From: Variovorax gossypii
Lineage (GTDB): Bacteria; Pseudomonadota; Gammaproteobacteria; Burkholderiales; Burkholderiaceae_C
DNA length: 64,000 nt
Assembly (NCBI RefSeq): GCF_003965815.1
Contig: NZ_RXOE01000001.1
Location: 1,240,001-1,304,000 of the forward strand
Direction: 5' to 3'
The stretch's first letter is position 1. Every line of letters starts with the position of its first letter. Positions 9,000 through 17,924 of the stretch are shown in pieces. A model generated the notes under the pieces. It searched no databases. It saw nothing but the letters and a program-made list of their open reading frames with translations, and had not been told where the DNA came from. Position numbers and translations under genes: made by a program.

Positions 9000-9917
9000 A
9001 TGAGAAAGACGCCCGACCTCTCCACGCGCCAGTTGCGTGCCTTTCTCGCGCTGGCCGAGCACCGCAACTTCACGCGCGCGGCGCAGGGCAGCCATCTCTC
9101 GCAGCCCGCCTTCAGCGCGCTGATCCGCACGCTGGAAGACGCCGTCGGCACCCGCCTGTTCGACCGCGACACGCGCAGCGTGCAGCTCACGCCCGAAGGC
9201 CGGCTGTTCGAGGGGTCGGCGCGCCGGCTGCTCGACGACATGGGCAGCGCCATGGGCGACCTGGCCGACCACGTGGAGCGCCGCAAGGGCCGCGTGCGCG
9301 TGGCCGCCCTCCCTTCGCTCGCGGCCGGCTGGCTGCCCACCGTGTTCGCCGAGTTCATGCAGGCCTGGCCAGGCATCCGCATCGACCTGGACGACGCGCT
9401 CTCCGACGCCTGCATCGCCCTCGTGCGCAGCGGCCAGGCCGACTTCGCGCTTGCCGCATCGGGCGCCGGCGGCACCGCCGACAGCGACCTGCGCGCACGC
9501 AAGCTCTGCACCGACCGCTTTCATCTGGTGTGCCGCGCCGATCATCCGCTCGCGCGCGAGCCGCGCCTGACGGTGAAGAAGATCGCGCCCTACCCCTTCA
9601 TACAGATGGCACGCAACAGCAGCGTGCGGCAGGCGCTCGACGCGGCCCTGCATCCGCAGAGGCTGAACGCTGTGTTCGAGGTTGAGCACCTGGCCACCGT
9701 GATGGGCCTGGTCGAAGCCGGCCTGGGCATCAGCGTGGTGCCCGCGCTCACGCTGTTCCACTTCCAGCGCGAGACGCTGGTGACGCGCCCGCTGCCCCTG
9801 CCCTCGCTCACGCGCACGCTCTACGTGGTGCAGCGGCGCGAAGGCAGCCTGTCGGTGGCCGCGCAGACGCTGCACGACCTGATCGTCGAGCGGCTCGGTT
9901 CGCTGCGGCTGGACTGA
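9000..9917 (+). CDS. LysR-family transcriptional regulator
   Basis: 305 residues from ATG 9000, preceded by AAGAGAG as a weak ribosome-binding site. The N-terminal winged helix carries NFTRAAQGSHLSQPAFSALI (residues ~22-41). The effector-binding domain continues to the end, with VEAGLGISVVPALTL as the usual late hinge motif. Being divergent from the AtuA operon (8911-6139) and upstream of the Bug/amidohydrolase operon (10058), it could control either or both. Confidence 0.9.
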   Translation: MRKTPDLSTRQLRAFLALAEHRNFTRAAQGSHLSQPAFSALIRTLEDAVGTRLFDRDTRSVQLTPEGRLFEGSARRLLDDMGSAMGDLADHVERRKGRVRVAALPSLAAGWLPTVFAEFMQAWPGIRIDLDDALSDACIALVRSGQADFALAASGAGGTADSDLRARKLCTDRFHLVCRADHPLAREPRLTVKKIAPYPFIQMARNSSVRQALDAALHPQRLNAVFEVEHLATVMGLVEAGLGISVVPALTLFHFQRETLVTRPLPLPSLTRTLYVVQRREGSLSVAAQTLHDLIVERLGSLRLD

Positions 9918-10057
9918 AGGCCGGCGCCGCACCGGGCGCCTGGCCATGCCGAAAAGCGATATCTCCCAGTGCGAACGCGATCTTGCCGGTGGCCGCACCG
10001 GCGGGAATAGTCCGGGTTGGCGGCGCACATGGCCGCCCGCAAGTTTAAAGGAGACCC

Positions 10058-11038
10058 ATGAGACATTCCCGCCGCGGCTTCGCCGGCCTGATGCTGGCCC
10101 TGGCCGCCGGCCTGCGCGCATCGCCATCAGCGCTCGCCGCTCCCCTGTCCTCCCGCCCGATCCGCCTGGTGGTGCCATTCGGCGCCGGCGGCGTGGCGGA
10201 TCTTGTCGCGCGCAGCGTGGCCCAGAAGATGTCCGAGTCGATGGGCCAGAGCATCGTGGTCGACAACAAGCCCGGCGCGGGCGGCGTGGTGGCCTCCGAC
10301 ACCGTGGCCAAGGCGCCGCCGGACGGCCACACGCTGCTGCTGATGTCCAACGGCAATGCCGTGAGCGTGGGCCTGTTCAAGTCGCTGCCCTACGACACGC
10401 TGAAAGACTTCGCGCCGGTCTCCACGCTCGGCTACTTCGACATGGCCGTGCTCGCCGCGAGCGACAGCAGGTTCAAGAGCTTCGCCGACCTCGTGGCCCA
10501 TGCAAAGGCCCATCCGGGCAAGCTCAACATCGGCACCATCAACGTCGGCAGCACGCAGAACCTGGCCGGTGAACTGCTGAAGACTTCGCTGGGCATCGAT
10601 GCGCAGGTCGTGCCCTTCAACGGCACGCCGGCCGTGGTGACGGCGCTGCGCGGCGGGCAGGTCGACGTGGCGGTGGAGATCCTCTCGCCCGTGCTCTCGC
10701 AGATCGAAGGCAAGGCGCTGCGCGCGCTGGCGGTCATGGGCGAGAAGCGCTCGCCCAGCCTGCCGGAGGTGCCGACGGTGGCCGAAAGCGGCACGCCGGG
10801 CTTCCAGGTCGCGTCCTGGAACGCACTCGCCGCGCCCGCGAAGACGCCACCCGACGTGATCGCCCGGCTGAACCAGGAGGCGCGCAAGGCGCTGGATTCC
10901 CCCGAAGTCCGCAAGCGCCTGCAGAACCTCGGCGTGGAGCCGCGCGGCAGCACGCCGCAGGAACAGGCACGACTGCTCGACAGCGAGATCCGGCGCTGGT
11001 CGGGCGTCATCCAGCGCGCCGGCATTCCCAAACAGTGA
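10058..11038 (+). CDS. Bug-family periplasmic solute receptor
   Basis: 326 residues with a signal peptide (MRHSRRGFAGLMLALAAG, ending SALAAP). A Bug start (IRLVVPFGAGGVADLVAR) is followed by VVDNKPGAGGVVAS, VVPFNGTPAVVTAL and KTPPDVIARLN. A strong AAAGGAGA ribosome-binding site lies just before ATG 10058. The stop codon overlaps the start of the amidohydrolase gene (GTGA at 11035), so the receptor and enzyme are co-translated. The ligand is thus likely the lactone or carboxylate handled by that enzyme, or its precursor. Confidence 0.93.
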   Translation: MRHSRRGFAGLMLALAAGLRASPSALAAPLSSRPIRLVVPFGAGGVADLVARSVAQKMSESMGQSIVVDNKPGAGGVVASDTVAKAPPDGHTLLLMSNGNAVSVGLFKSLPYDTLKDFAPVSTLGYFDMAVLAASDSRFKSFADLVAHAKAHPGKLNIGTINVGSTQNLAGELLKTSLGIDAQVVPFNGTPAVVTALRGGQVDVAVEILSPVLSQIEGKALRALAVMGEKRSPSLPEVPTVAESGTPGFQVASWNALAAPAKTPPDVIARLNQEARKALDSPEVRKRLQNLGVEPRGSTPQEQARLLDSEIRRWSGVIQRAGIPKQ

Positions 11039-11925
11039 GCAACACCTTGATGAAGACCATCGCCCCGCCCCATCCGAACCCGAGCCGCCCCGCCTTCCGC
11101 CTGCCCACCGGCGCCTGCGACGCCCACTGCCACGTGTTCGGCCCCGGCGACGTGTTCCCGTACTCGGACAACCGCCGCTACACGCCGCCCGACGCACCCG
11201 CTGCGAAGTTGCGCGCCCTGCACGAGCTGCTGGGCATCGAGCGCGTGGTGCTGGTGCAGGCCAGCGTGCACGGCCACGACAACCGCGCCATGCTCGACGC
11301 CATCGCGCAGTCGCCGGACGCCTATCGCGGCGTCGCCATGGTGGGCGCGGACATCTCCGACGCCGAACTCGCCGGGCTGCACAAGGCCGGCGTGCGCTCG
11401 GTGCGCTTCAACTTCGTGCAGCACCTGGGCGGCGCGCCCGACCTGCCGACGGTGCTGCGCATGGCCGAGCGCATCCGCCCGCTGGGCTGGCACCTGGTGC
11501 TGCACCTGGACGCGGAAGACCTGCTGACGTATCGCGCCTTCCTCGACACGCTGCCAGTGCCCTTCGTCATCGACCACATGGGCCGCACGATGGTCGAGCA
11601 CGGCCTCGGCCAGCAGGCCTGCACGATGATGCTGGAGCTGATGCGCGACGAGCGCGCCTGGGTCAAGGTGAGCGGCGCCGAGCGCATCTCGCAGACGCTC
11701 TCGACGCAAGGCCAGCCCTATGCCGACGCCGTGCCTTTCGCGCGCCAGCTGATCGAGGCTGCGCCCGACCGCGTGCTGTGGGGCACCGACTGGCCGCATC
11801 CCAACGTGCGCGAAATGCCCGACGACGGCAAGCTGGTCGACCTGCTGCCGCTCTTCAGTGACGACCCGGCGCAGCTTCGCAAGCTGCTGGTCGACAACCC
11901 GACGCGCCTGTACTGGTACGACTGA
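11035..11925 (+). CDS. Amidohydrolase, 2-pyrone-4,6-dicarboxylate lactonase-like
   Basis: 296 residues if translation begins at GTG 11035, which overlaps the Bug stop; ATG 11050 is an alternative. CDAHCHVFGPGDVFPYSD (residues ~29-46), the RRYTPPDAPA block and WGTDWPHPN (residues ~249-257) match the LigI branch of the amidohydrolase superfamily. LigI opens 2-pyrone-4,6-dicarboxylate in the protocatechuate 4,5-cleavage path, but many paralogues act on other lactones such as muconolactone or sugar lactones. The operon order Bug - lactonase - porin suggests uptake and ring opening of an aromatic or sugar-derived lactone. Confidence 0.82.
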   Translation: MSNTLMKTIAPPHPNPSRPAFRLPTGACDAHCHVFGPGDVFPYSDNRRYTPPDAPAAKLRALHELLGIERVVLVQASVHGHDNRAMLDAIAQSPDAYRGVAMVGADISDAELAGLHKAGVRSVRFNFVQHLGGAPDLPTVLRMAERIRPLGWHLVLHLDAEDLLTYRAFLDTLPVPFVIDHMGRTMVEHGLGQQACTMMLELMRDERAWVKVSGAERISQTLSTQGQPYADAVPFARQLIEAAPDRVLWGTDWPHPNVREMPDDGKLVDLLPLFSDDPAQLRKLLVDNPTRLYWYD

Positions 11926-12055
11926 GCGCCTCGCCGCTCACCGCTTCCACTGACCGACACCGCTCCCACGCCACGGCCCCCCGTGGCGTGCGACAGCACG
12001 CGCCTGCGCCACTGCAGGCCACAAGCCACAGAAAACCAACGAGGAGACAGACGAC

Positions 12056-13117
12056 ATGAGAAGACTTTCCCGCCTTCCGGCACTCTCGAAGCGCACGGCC
12101 TTGCGCACGCTGCCGGCGCTGGCCCTGTGCACCGCCACGCATTCGGCGTGGGCACAGGCCGCCGATGCATCCAGCGTGCAGATCTACGGCCTGCTCGACG
12201 CCTTCGTCGGATCGATGAAGCGCAGCGACGAGCCCGGCCGCACGAAGCTTCTGGGCAGCGGCGGCATGACGACCGCCTACTGGGGCGTGCGTGGCAGCGA
12301 GAGCCTGGGCGGCGGGCTGCAGGCGCAGTTCGCGCTGGAGAGCTTCTTCCAGACAGACTCCGGCACCTTCGGGCGCAACAGCACAGATCCGTACTTCTCG
12401 CGCAACGCGTGGGTGGGCCTGGCGGGCGGCTTCGGGCAACTCTCGCTCGGCCGCCAGACCAACCCGATGTTCGTGGCCAGCGGAGCCTTCAACCCCTTCG
12501 GTGTCTCGCTGCAGTTCTCGCCCGTGATGCTTCATACGTGGCAACCGACGTACAACCGCGCCGTGCTCGGCGACAGCGTGTGGAGCAACGCCATCCAGTA
12601 CACCTCGCCCACCTTCGCGGGCCTGCGCGCCAGCCTGCTCTACGGCATGGGCGAGGTGCAGGACCGCGAGGGCATCCGCAATCTGAACCTCGCGCTCAAC
12701 TACGCGGCCGGCCCGTTCGCCGCGGTGGTGTCGGTGCAGCAGGCGAAGACCGGCCCGGGATTCACCGCGACCATCGGCCGGCAGGACGCGGCACTGATCG
12801 GCGCCTCCTACGACTTCAAGGCCGTGCAGCTCTACGGCCAGCTGCAGCGCACCCGCACGCCCGACATCCGCACCACCGCCGACACCGCGCAGCTGGGTGC
12901 GGCCGTGCCGGTGGGTGCCGGTCGCTTCCTGGCCTCGGTGGCGCGCACCGAGCGCAAGGTCACCGGCAGCCCCGGAACGCAGCGGACCACCTGGGCGCTA
13001 GGCTACGACCACTTTTTGTCGAAGCGCACCGACCTGTACGCGGTCTACATGCGCGACAGGCTGACCGGCTTTTCGGGCAGCGGCAGCGTGGGCGTCGGCA
13101 TGCGTCACCGCTTCTGA
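12056..13117 (+). CDS. Gram-negative outer-membrane porin
   Basis: 353 residues with a long signal peptide ending HSAWAQA. The mature start DASSVQIYGLLDAFVGSM is the classical trimeric porin beginning of Burkholderiales. The barrel ends in VGVGMRHRF with the terminal Phe needed for BAM recognition. A strong AACGAGGAGA ribosome-binding site precedes ATG 12056. Loop-3-like SFFQTDSGTFGRNSTDPYFS occurs near residue 100. It lies 130 bp downstream of the amidohydrolase and could be in the same unit. The 3' end overlaps the end of the convergent LysR gene by 13 bp. Confidence 0.93.
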   Translation: MRRLSRLPALSKRTALRTLPALALCTATHSAWAQAADASSVQIYGLLDAFVGSMKRSDEPGRTKLLGSGGMTTAYWGVRGSESLGGGLQAQFALESFFQTDSGTFGRNSTDPYFSRNAWVGLAGGFGQLSLGRQTNPMFVASGAFNPFGVSLQFSPVMLHTWQPTYNRAVLGDSVWSNAIQYTSPTFAGLRASLLYGMGEVQDREGIRNLNLALNYAAGPFAAVVSVQQAKTGPGFTATIGRQDAALIGASYDFKAVQLYGQLQRTRTPDIRTTADTAQLGAAVPVGAGRFLASVARTERKVTGSPGTQRTTWALGYDHFLSKRTDLYAVYMRDRLTGFSGSGSVGVGMRHRF

Positions 13118-14049
13118 TCCGCGCTCTCCACGGGCGCCGTGGCGTTCGCGCCCAGGTGCTGCCCGACCAGCTCGCGCAGCAACTCCCCCATGGCGCGCTG
13201 CGTGCGCGTGACCGGCCGTTGCGAGCTCGCCGCCAGTGCGAGCCGGCTTCGCAGCACCGGCTTGACGATGGGCCGGATCGCATAGCGCCGCGAGCGCTCG
13301 GCGATGGCGACGGCATTGCGCGACAGCACCGCGTGACCGGCACCGTCGGCCACCAACGCGAGGATCGCGGCGACGCCGTCGATCTCCAGCGCGATCTGCG
13401 GCCTGCGGCCGATGGCGGCAAGCTCGGCCTCGACCAGCATGCGGATCGCGTTGGGCCGGGTCGGAATCACCAGTTGCTGCTCGGCCAGCTGGTGCAGCGC
13501 CAGCGGTGCGCCGCTTCGCTTCGCGCCCGAGCCCTTGGTGGCGCTGACCAGGAACAGGTCTTCCTCCAGCACCGTCTCGCTGTCCACGTCGGGCGAAGGC
13601 TGCGGGTTGTAGAGCAGCGCGATGTCGAGCCGGCCGGTGAGCAGCGATTCCTGCATCGCGGTGGAAAGGCTCTCGGTGATCGACAGCGCCGCGTCGGGCA
13701 GGCGCTCGCGCGCGGCCCGCACCAGCGGCACCGTGAGCACGCCCGCCACGCTGGGCGGCAGGCCCACGGCCACGCGGCCGGCCAATGCGCCGCGCATCCG
13801 GTTCATGTCTTCCTTCGCGCGCTCGACCTGGTGCAGGATGCCGCGGCCATGCTCCAGCAGGCGCTTGCCGGCATCGGTGGGCACCACGCCGCGTCCGTTG
13901 CGCACCAGCAGGTTCTGCCGCAGCTCCACCTCGAGCTGGCGAACCTGGCGGCTCAGCGCGGGCTGCGCAATGGCGATGACGTCCGATGCGCGGGTGAAGC
14001 TGCCGAGTTCGGCGACGCGGATGAAGTACTCCAGCTGCTTGAGATCCAT
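13105..14049 (-). CDS. LysR-family transcriptional regulator
   Basis: 314 residues. MDLKQLEYFIRVAELGSFTR opens a standard LysR winged helix, with SDVIAIAQPALSRQVRQLE as the recognition region. It most resembles the Nac/CynR-like branch in which the first residues read DLKQL.YF. The divergent neighbour is the Rieske oxygenase gene at 14167 (117-bp gap), the likely target. The 3' end overlaps the convergent porin gene. Confidence 0.9.
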   Translation of the reverse strand: MDLKQLEYFIRVAELGSFTRASDVIAIAQPALSRQVRQLEVELRQNLLVRNGRGVVPTDAGKRLLEHGRGILHQVERAKEDMNRMRGALAGRVAVGLPPSVAGVLTVPLVRAARERLPDAALSITESLSTAMQESLLTGRLDIALLYNPQPSPDVDSETVLEEDLFLVSATKGSGAKRSGAPLALHQLAEQQLVIPTRPNAIRMLVEAELAAIGRRPQIALEIDGVAAILALVADGAGHAVLSRNAVAIAERSRRYAIRPIVKPVLRSRLALAASSQRPVTRTQRAMGELLRELVGQHLGANATAPVESADQKR

Positions 14050-14166
14050 GCCCCTGAGGCTATCGGCATAACCGGTTCGCAGCTATGCGTGTTTGTTCTA
14101 TCCGGCAGACGGAACACGACCAGTTGAAACAAGCCGCAGTGGCGGACGCTCACCACAATCGCGCGC

Positions 14167-15318
14167 ATGAAGCAGGAAGAACAGATCGCCCTGGTCCGGC
14201 GCGCGCTCGCGCTGATCGCGGCCGGCGGCAGCGAGCGCGGCGAGCCGGCAGTGAGCCCGGTGGCGCGGTACCTCGATCCGGCACGCCATGAGCTGGAGGT
14301 GGAGCGCATCTTCCGCCGCTATCCGCTGGCGCTGTGTCCTTCGGCCTCGCTCGCGAATGCGGGCGACTCGTTCGCGATCGACGTGGCCGGCATGCCGCTG
14401 CTGTTCGTGCGCGGGCATGAGGGCGAAGTCAACGGCTTCGTCAACGCATGCCGCCATCGCGGCGCACGGCTGAAGCCGCCCGGCGCATCGCCGGGCCAGC
14501 GTGCGCTGATCTGCCCGTATCACAGCTGGACCTACGGCCTCGACGGCGCCTTGCGCGGCCGTCCCTCGGCCGAAGACTTTCCGCACGCGCCGGCATCGAA
14601 ATGCAGCCTCGCACGCGTACCGGTCGCGGAGGCGCTGGGTTTCGTCTGGGCCGTTCCGCGCGTGCTGGCCGATGGAGAAAGCCCCGGGCTGGACATCGCC
14701 GAGTGGCTCGGCCGCTTCGGCGCCGACCTGCGCTCATGGGGCTACGACGGCTGGGTGCCCTTCCATCAGCGCGCCTTCGACAACGCGGCCAACTGGAAGA
14801 TCCCCTTCGAGGCCAACCTGGAGACGTATCACTTCCAGTACGCGCACCGCGACAGCATCGCCGGGCTTTTCTACGACAACCTGCTGGTGGCCGACCAGGA
14901 TCGCCAGCACCAGCGCCTGTTCCTGCCCAAGCGCAGCATCGAGGGGCTGCGCGACGTGCCCGAGCAAGAGTGGCAGGTGGCGCCGCACTCGAACATCATC
15001 TACTACTTCTTCCCCGCGACCTTCATCCTGCACGAGGGCGACCACGCCAACGCCTTCACGGTGCTGCCAGAGTCGCCGGGGCGCTCGCGCGTGATCGCGA
15101 GCACGCTGATTCCCGAACCGCCGAAAACGGAGAAGTCGGCGAACTACTGGCGCAAGAACATCGAATCGTTCTGGGGTGCGCTGAACGAAGACTTCGCGCT
15201 CGGCGTGTCGGCGCAGTCCACGCTCGCGAGCGGCGCGCAGTCGTCGCTGTATTTCGGCGCCACGGAATGCTGCTCGGCGCGCTTCCACGCCGACGTGGAG
15301 GCGGCGCTCGCGACGTAG
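14167..15318 (+). CDS. Rieske non-heme iron oxygenase, alpha subunit
   Basis: 383 residues. The Rieske [2Fe-2S] ligands are visible as Cys95-His97 in NACRHRGARL and Cys116-His119 in CPYHSWTYG. The catalytic domain has NLETYHFQYAHRD near residues 217-229; the two His, with a downstream acidic residue, should bind the mononuclear Fe(II). Such enzymes hydroxylate aromatic rings or N/O-demethylate substrates using electrons from a separate reductase. No reductase or ferredoxin gene and no beta subunit are adjacent, so partners must be encoded elsewhere and the quaternary form is likely alpha3. Regulation by the divergent LysR gene is likely. Confidence 0.92.
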   Translation: MKQEEQIALVRRALALIAAGGSERGEPAVSPVARYLDPARHELEVERIFRRYPLALCPSASLANAGDSFAIDVAGMPLLFVRGHEGEVNGFVNACRHRGARLKPPGASPGQRALICPYHSWTYGLDGALRGRPSAEDFPHAPASKCSLARVPVAEALGFVWAVPRVLADGESPGLDIAEWLGRFGADLRSWGYDGWVPFHQRAFDNAANWKIPFEANLETYHFQYAHRDSIAGLFYDNLLVADQDRQHQRLFLPKRSIEGLRDVPEQEWQVAPHSNIIYYFFPATFILHEGDHANAFTVLPESPGRSRVIASTLIPEPPKTEKSANYWRKNIESFWGALNEDFALGVSAQSTLASGAQSSLYFGATECCSARFHADVEAALAT

Positions 15319-15325
15319 CCAAGGC

Positions 15326-15997
15326 TCAGGCCGCCGCGGTGCCCGCTTCCGCCATCGCGGCGCGCGCCGTCGGGTTCGGCGTGGGCTCGCCGATCTTGCG
15401 CATCGTGTTGCGGTCGGTGTGGCTGAAGGGCTCGGGCTTTCCGAGCACGTCCAGCACCGTCTCGAGTTCGTACGACCAGCTGCCGTCGTCGTGCACCGTC
15501 ACCTCGATGCTGTAGCGCAGCGTCTTGAACGCATGCTCCAGGAACGGGTTGGCCACGATGCCGTTGGTTTCGCCGCCGCGCACGGCCTCGAGCCTGAAGC
15601 TGCGGTCGTCGGCCTTCGCGCGGCCCGTGGCCATGGCGGTGAGCCCGCGCGGGATGGTCAGCGTCTGGATCAGCGCGCCCGTGGCGGGCTCCCAGAGCCA
15701 GTAGCCGACCTGGTCGTGGAAGCTCTCGACCTCGTCGGGCTTCACGATGCGCAAGTGGTAGCGCAGGCCGTAGAAGATCTGCGGCCCGTTGGTCTGCGCG
15801 TCGATGGGCTGGAATTCCGCATGCTCGATGTAGGCCTCGGCTTCCGGGCCGTCTTCCTTGGGGCTCACGTCGTGGCCTGCCGTGCCGGTCCAGATGCCGG
15901 CCAGCGCGGTGAGCGGGCCCAGGTTGGCGAGCGTGTGCGGATCGGGCTCGGGTTCGGTGTAGATGTCGCGCGGGAATTGCGTGGGCTGCTGTTCCAT
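15326..15997 (-). CDS. Nitrobindin/FABP-like heme-binding beta-barrel protein
   Basis: The start is placed at ATG 15997, preceded by GAGGAAGAGAAGAAC as ribosome-binding site; the longer open frame from 16243 overlaps the next gene and is not supported. The 223-residue product contains LGPLTALAGIWTGTAGHDVS (residues ~27-46), where the G-W-G pattern marks the first strand of the heme-binding FABP/nitrobindin (THAP4-like) barrel. VGYWLWEPATGAL and a HTDRNTM segment with a late His follow. Characterised relatives bind ferric heme and react with nitric oxide or peroxynitrite. The gene is convergent with the Rieske oxygenase gene (7-bp gap), so shared function is not implied. Confidence 0.78.
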   Translation of the reverse strand: MEQQPTQFPRDIYTEPEPDPHTLANLGPLTALAGIWTGTAGHDVSPKEDGPEAEAYIEHAEFQPIDAQTNGPQIFYGLRYHLRIVKPDEVESFHDQVGYWLWEPATGALIQTLTIPRGLTAMATGRAKADDRSFRLEAVRGGETNGIVANPFLEHAFKTLRYSIEVTVHDDGSWSYELETVLDVLGKPEPFSHTDRNTMRKIGEPTPNPTARAAMAEAGTAAA

Positions 15998-16055
15998 GTT
16001 CTTCTCTTCCTCAATGAATCTTCTGGTGCGGGATGCCGAAGTGTCGCTCACCGGC

Positions 16056-17024
16056 TCACTGGTCGAGGCGGATTCCGACCTTGGCGATGATCGCACCCCA
16101 CTTGCGGCCTTCGCTGTCGATGAAGGCCTTGAACTCCTCGGGCGAGCCGCCTCCCACCGCCAGCCCCTGGTTGGCCAGCAGCTCGCGCACCGCGGGTTCG
16201 CGCAACACGGCATTGACGTCGGCATTGATGCGCTGAACCACATCGTGCGGCGTGCCCGCGGCGGTGAAGAAGCCGTTCCAGGCCAGCGACTCGAATCCCG
16301 GGTAGCCCGACTCGGCCACCGTCGGCAGCTCCTTCATGAGATCGGAGCGCTTCGCGCTGGTGACGGCGATGAGCTTCACGCGCTGCCCCTGGATCAGCGG
16401 CAGCAGCGCGGGCGCCACGGTGAAGAGCGCCTGCGTGTCGCCGGCCGCGAGCGAAAGCCCGGCGGGCGGCGAGCCCGAGTACGGCACGTGCACCGCCTCG
16501 ATGTGCGCCACGCTGCGGAACAGCTCCATCGTGAGATGCGAAGAGCTGCCCGCCCCCACCGACGCATAGCTGAACCTGTTGCCGCGCTTCTTCGCCCATT
16601 CGACGAACTCCGGCAGCGTGTTCGCCGGGTTGTCTGCCCGCACCGCGAGCACGTTGGGCTGCGACGTGGTGAGCACGATGGGCACCAGGTCGCGCGAAGG
16701 CTCGTAGGGCATGCGTGCATACATGTAGGGACCGAAAGCGATCGGCCCGTTGAAGCCGACGCCCAGCGTGTAGCCGTCGTGCGGAGCCTTCGCCACGGCC
16801 TCCATGCCGATCAGCCCTCCGGCGCCGGCCTTGGTCTCTATCACCACGGGCTGCTTCCACATCACGCGCAGGCGATCGGCCAGCGTGCGCGCGATCAGGT
16901 CGAGCGAACTGCCCGCCGGCGCGGGCACGATCACGCGCACGGGCTTCGACGGCCATGCCTGCGCCCATGCGCCGGCGGCCAGCAGGCTGGCGAGCAGGAA
17001 GGTGGCGAGCTGCTTCTTCTTCAC
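16056..17024 (-). CDS. Bug-family periplasmic solute receptor
   Basis: 322 residues with the signal peptide MKKKQLATFLLASLLAAGAW, cleaved after AQA. The mature start WPSKPVRVIVPAPAGSSLD departs slightly from the usual VPFAAGG loop. VVIETKAGAGGLIGMEAV and a PYSGSPPAGLSLAAG segment complete the Bug signature. It is followed at 58 bp by the nitrobindin-like gene on the same strand and might share its transcript. No tctAB genes are nearby. The ligand is unknown. Confidence 0.92.
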   Translation of the reverse strand: MKKKQLATFLLASLLAAGAWAQAWPSKPVRVIVPAPAGSSLDLIARTLADRLRVMWKQPVVIETKAGAGGLIGMEAVAKAPHDGYTLGVGFNGPIAFGPYMYARMPYEPSRDLVPIVLTTSQPNVLAVRADNPANTLPEFVEWAKKRGNRFSYASVGAGSSSHLTMELFRSVAHIEAVHVPYSGSPPAGLSLAAGDTQALFTVAPALLPLIQGQRVKLIAVTSAKRSDLMKELPTVAESGYPGFESLAWNGFFTAAGTPHDVVQRINADVNAVLREPAVRELLANQGLAVGGGSPEEFKAFIDSEGRKWGAIIAKVGIRLDQ

Positions 17025-17076
17025 TTCGGTCCTTCGATGGCGTGGGGTCGCGGGAAGTTATCACCGAATCCGGCGC

Positions 17077-17496
17077 TCAGGCCCGCTCTCGCGCGGCCTG
17101 CCGCGCCGCGTCGATCTGGGCATGGTTCGCCTCGGCCCAGCGGTCAACGGCGATCAGCGTCCTGCTCAGCGAAAGGCCGATCGGGCTCAGCCTGTACTCG
17201 ACGTGCGGCGGCACGGTCTGGTGGTCTTCGCGCAGCACCAGCCCGTTGAGCTCGAGATCGCGCAGGGTCTGCGTGAGCATCTTCTGAGAGATGCCGCCCA
17301 CCTTGCGCAGCAGCTCGTTGTTGCGCTGCGGCTTTCCGCGCAGCAGCGGAATGAGCAGCAGCGCCCACTTGTTGGCGATGAGCTCGAGCACGCGACGCGA
17401 GGGGCAGCCGGCGCTCCACACGTCGGCCGGTGCCGTCTCGGCCTGCGTCTCTGCCACAGCCGTTGTCTTCTTCGATGACATGCCTGGATTTCCCAT
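17077..17496 (-). CDS. HxlR-family (MarR-like) transcriptional regulator
   Basis: 139 residues from ATG 17496; ATG 17481 is an equally plausible start. CPSRRVLELIANKWALLLIP begins the HxlR winged helix with its characteristic early Cys (residue ~31). GISQKMLTQTLRDLELNGLV is the recognition helix and wing. In Bacillus YodB/CatR that Cys senses quinones and diamide and controls azoreductase genes. Here the gene is divergent (90-bp gap) from sugE-azoR, the same pairing of regulator and azoreductase, so thiol-based electrophile sensing is a good inference. Confidence 0.88.
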   Translation of the reverse strand: MGNPGMSSKKTTAVAETQAETAPADVWSAGCPSRRVLELIANKWALLLIPLLRGKPQRNNELLRKVGGISQKMLTQTLRDLELNGLVLREDHQTVPPHVEYRLSPIGLSLSRTLIAVDRWAEANHAQIDAARQAARERA

Positions 17497-17586
17497 GGTT
17501 ACCAGAAGGTGCGTACTTGTCGCCCGGTGCCTGGCCCGGAATTATCGGGTTCCTGTTCTTCCCGCAACAACACCAAAGGAGTTTTC

Positions 17587-17904
17587 ATGGGCTGGGTATT
17601 CCTGCTGGCGGCCGGTCTCGTCGAGATCGCGATGGCCGCGGCACTCAAGCAATCGGAGGATTGGTCGAAGCTCGTGCCCTCGGCCATCGGCGTGCTGACC
17701 GCACTGCTGAGCATCTACCTGCTGGCCAAGGCGCTGCGCTATCTGCCGCTGGGGCCGGCGTACGCGATCTGGACCGGCATCGGTTCGGTGGGCGTGGTGC
17801 TGATGGGCGTGCTGTTCTTCGGCGAAGCGCTTTCGCCTGCGCGGCTTGCATGCATCGCGCTGGTGATCGGCGGCACCGTGGGCCTGCGCCTGGTCAACGG
17901 CTGA
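17587..17904 (+). CDS. sugE: SMR-family transporter, SugE/Gdx type
   Basis: 105 residues with four hydrophobic helices. MGWVFLLAAGLVEIAMAAAL carries the Glu in helix 1 that is essential for proton coupling in SMR transporters, and LGPAYAIWTGIGSVG is the helix-3 signature. SugE-type members export guanidinium and some quaternary ammonium ions from the cytoplasm. The start ATG 17587 has an AAAGGAG ribosome-binding site. I looked for a guanidine riboswitch in the 90-bp leader and saw none. Its stop (17902-17904) touches a possible upstream start of azoR, so the two genes are an operon. Confidence 0.9.
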   Translation: MGWVFLLAAGLVEIAMAAALKQSEDWSKLVPSAIGVLTALLSIYLLAKALRYLPLGPAYAIWTGIGSVGVVLMGVLFFGEALSPARLACIALVIGGTVGLRLVNG

Positions 17905-17924
17905 TGCGGGAAGGACACAAAATC

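Noticed and set aside
17497..17586. Possible guanidine riboswitch before sugE
   Set aside because: The 90-nt leader lacks the conserved helices and ACGG-type loops of guanidine-I, -II or -III motifs.
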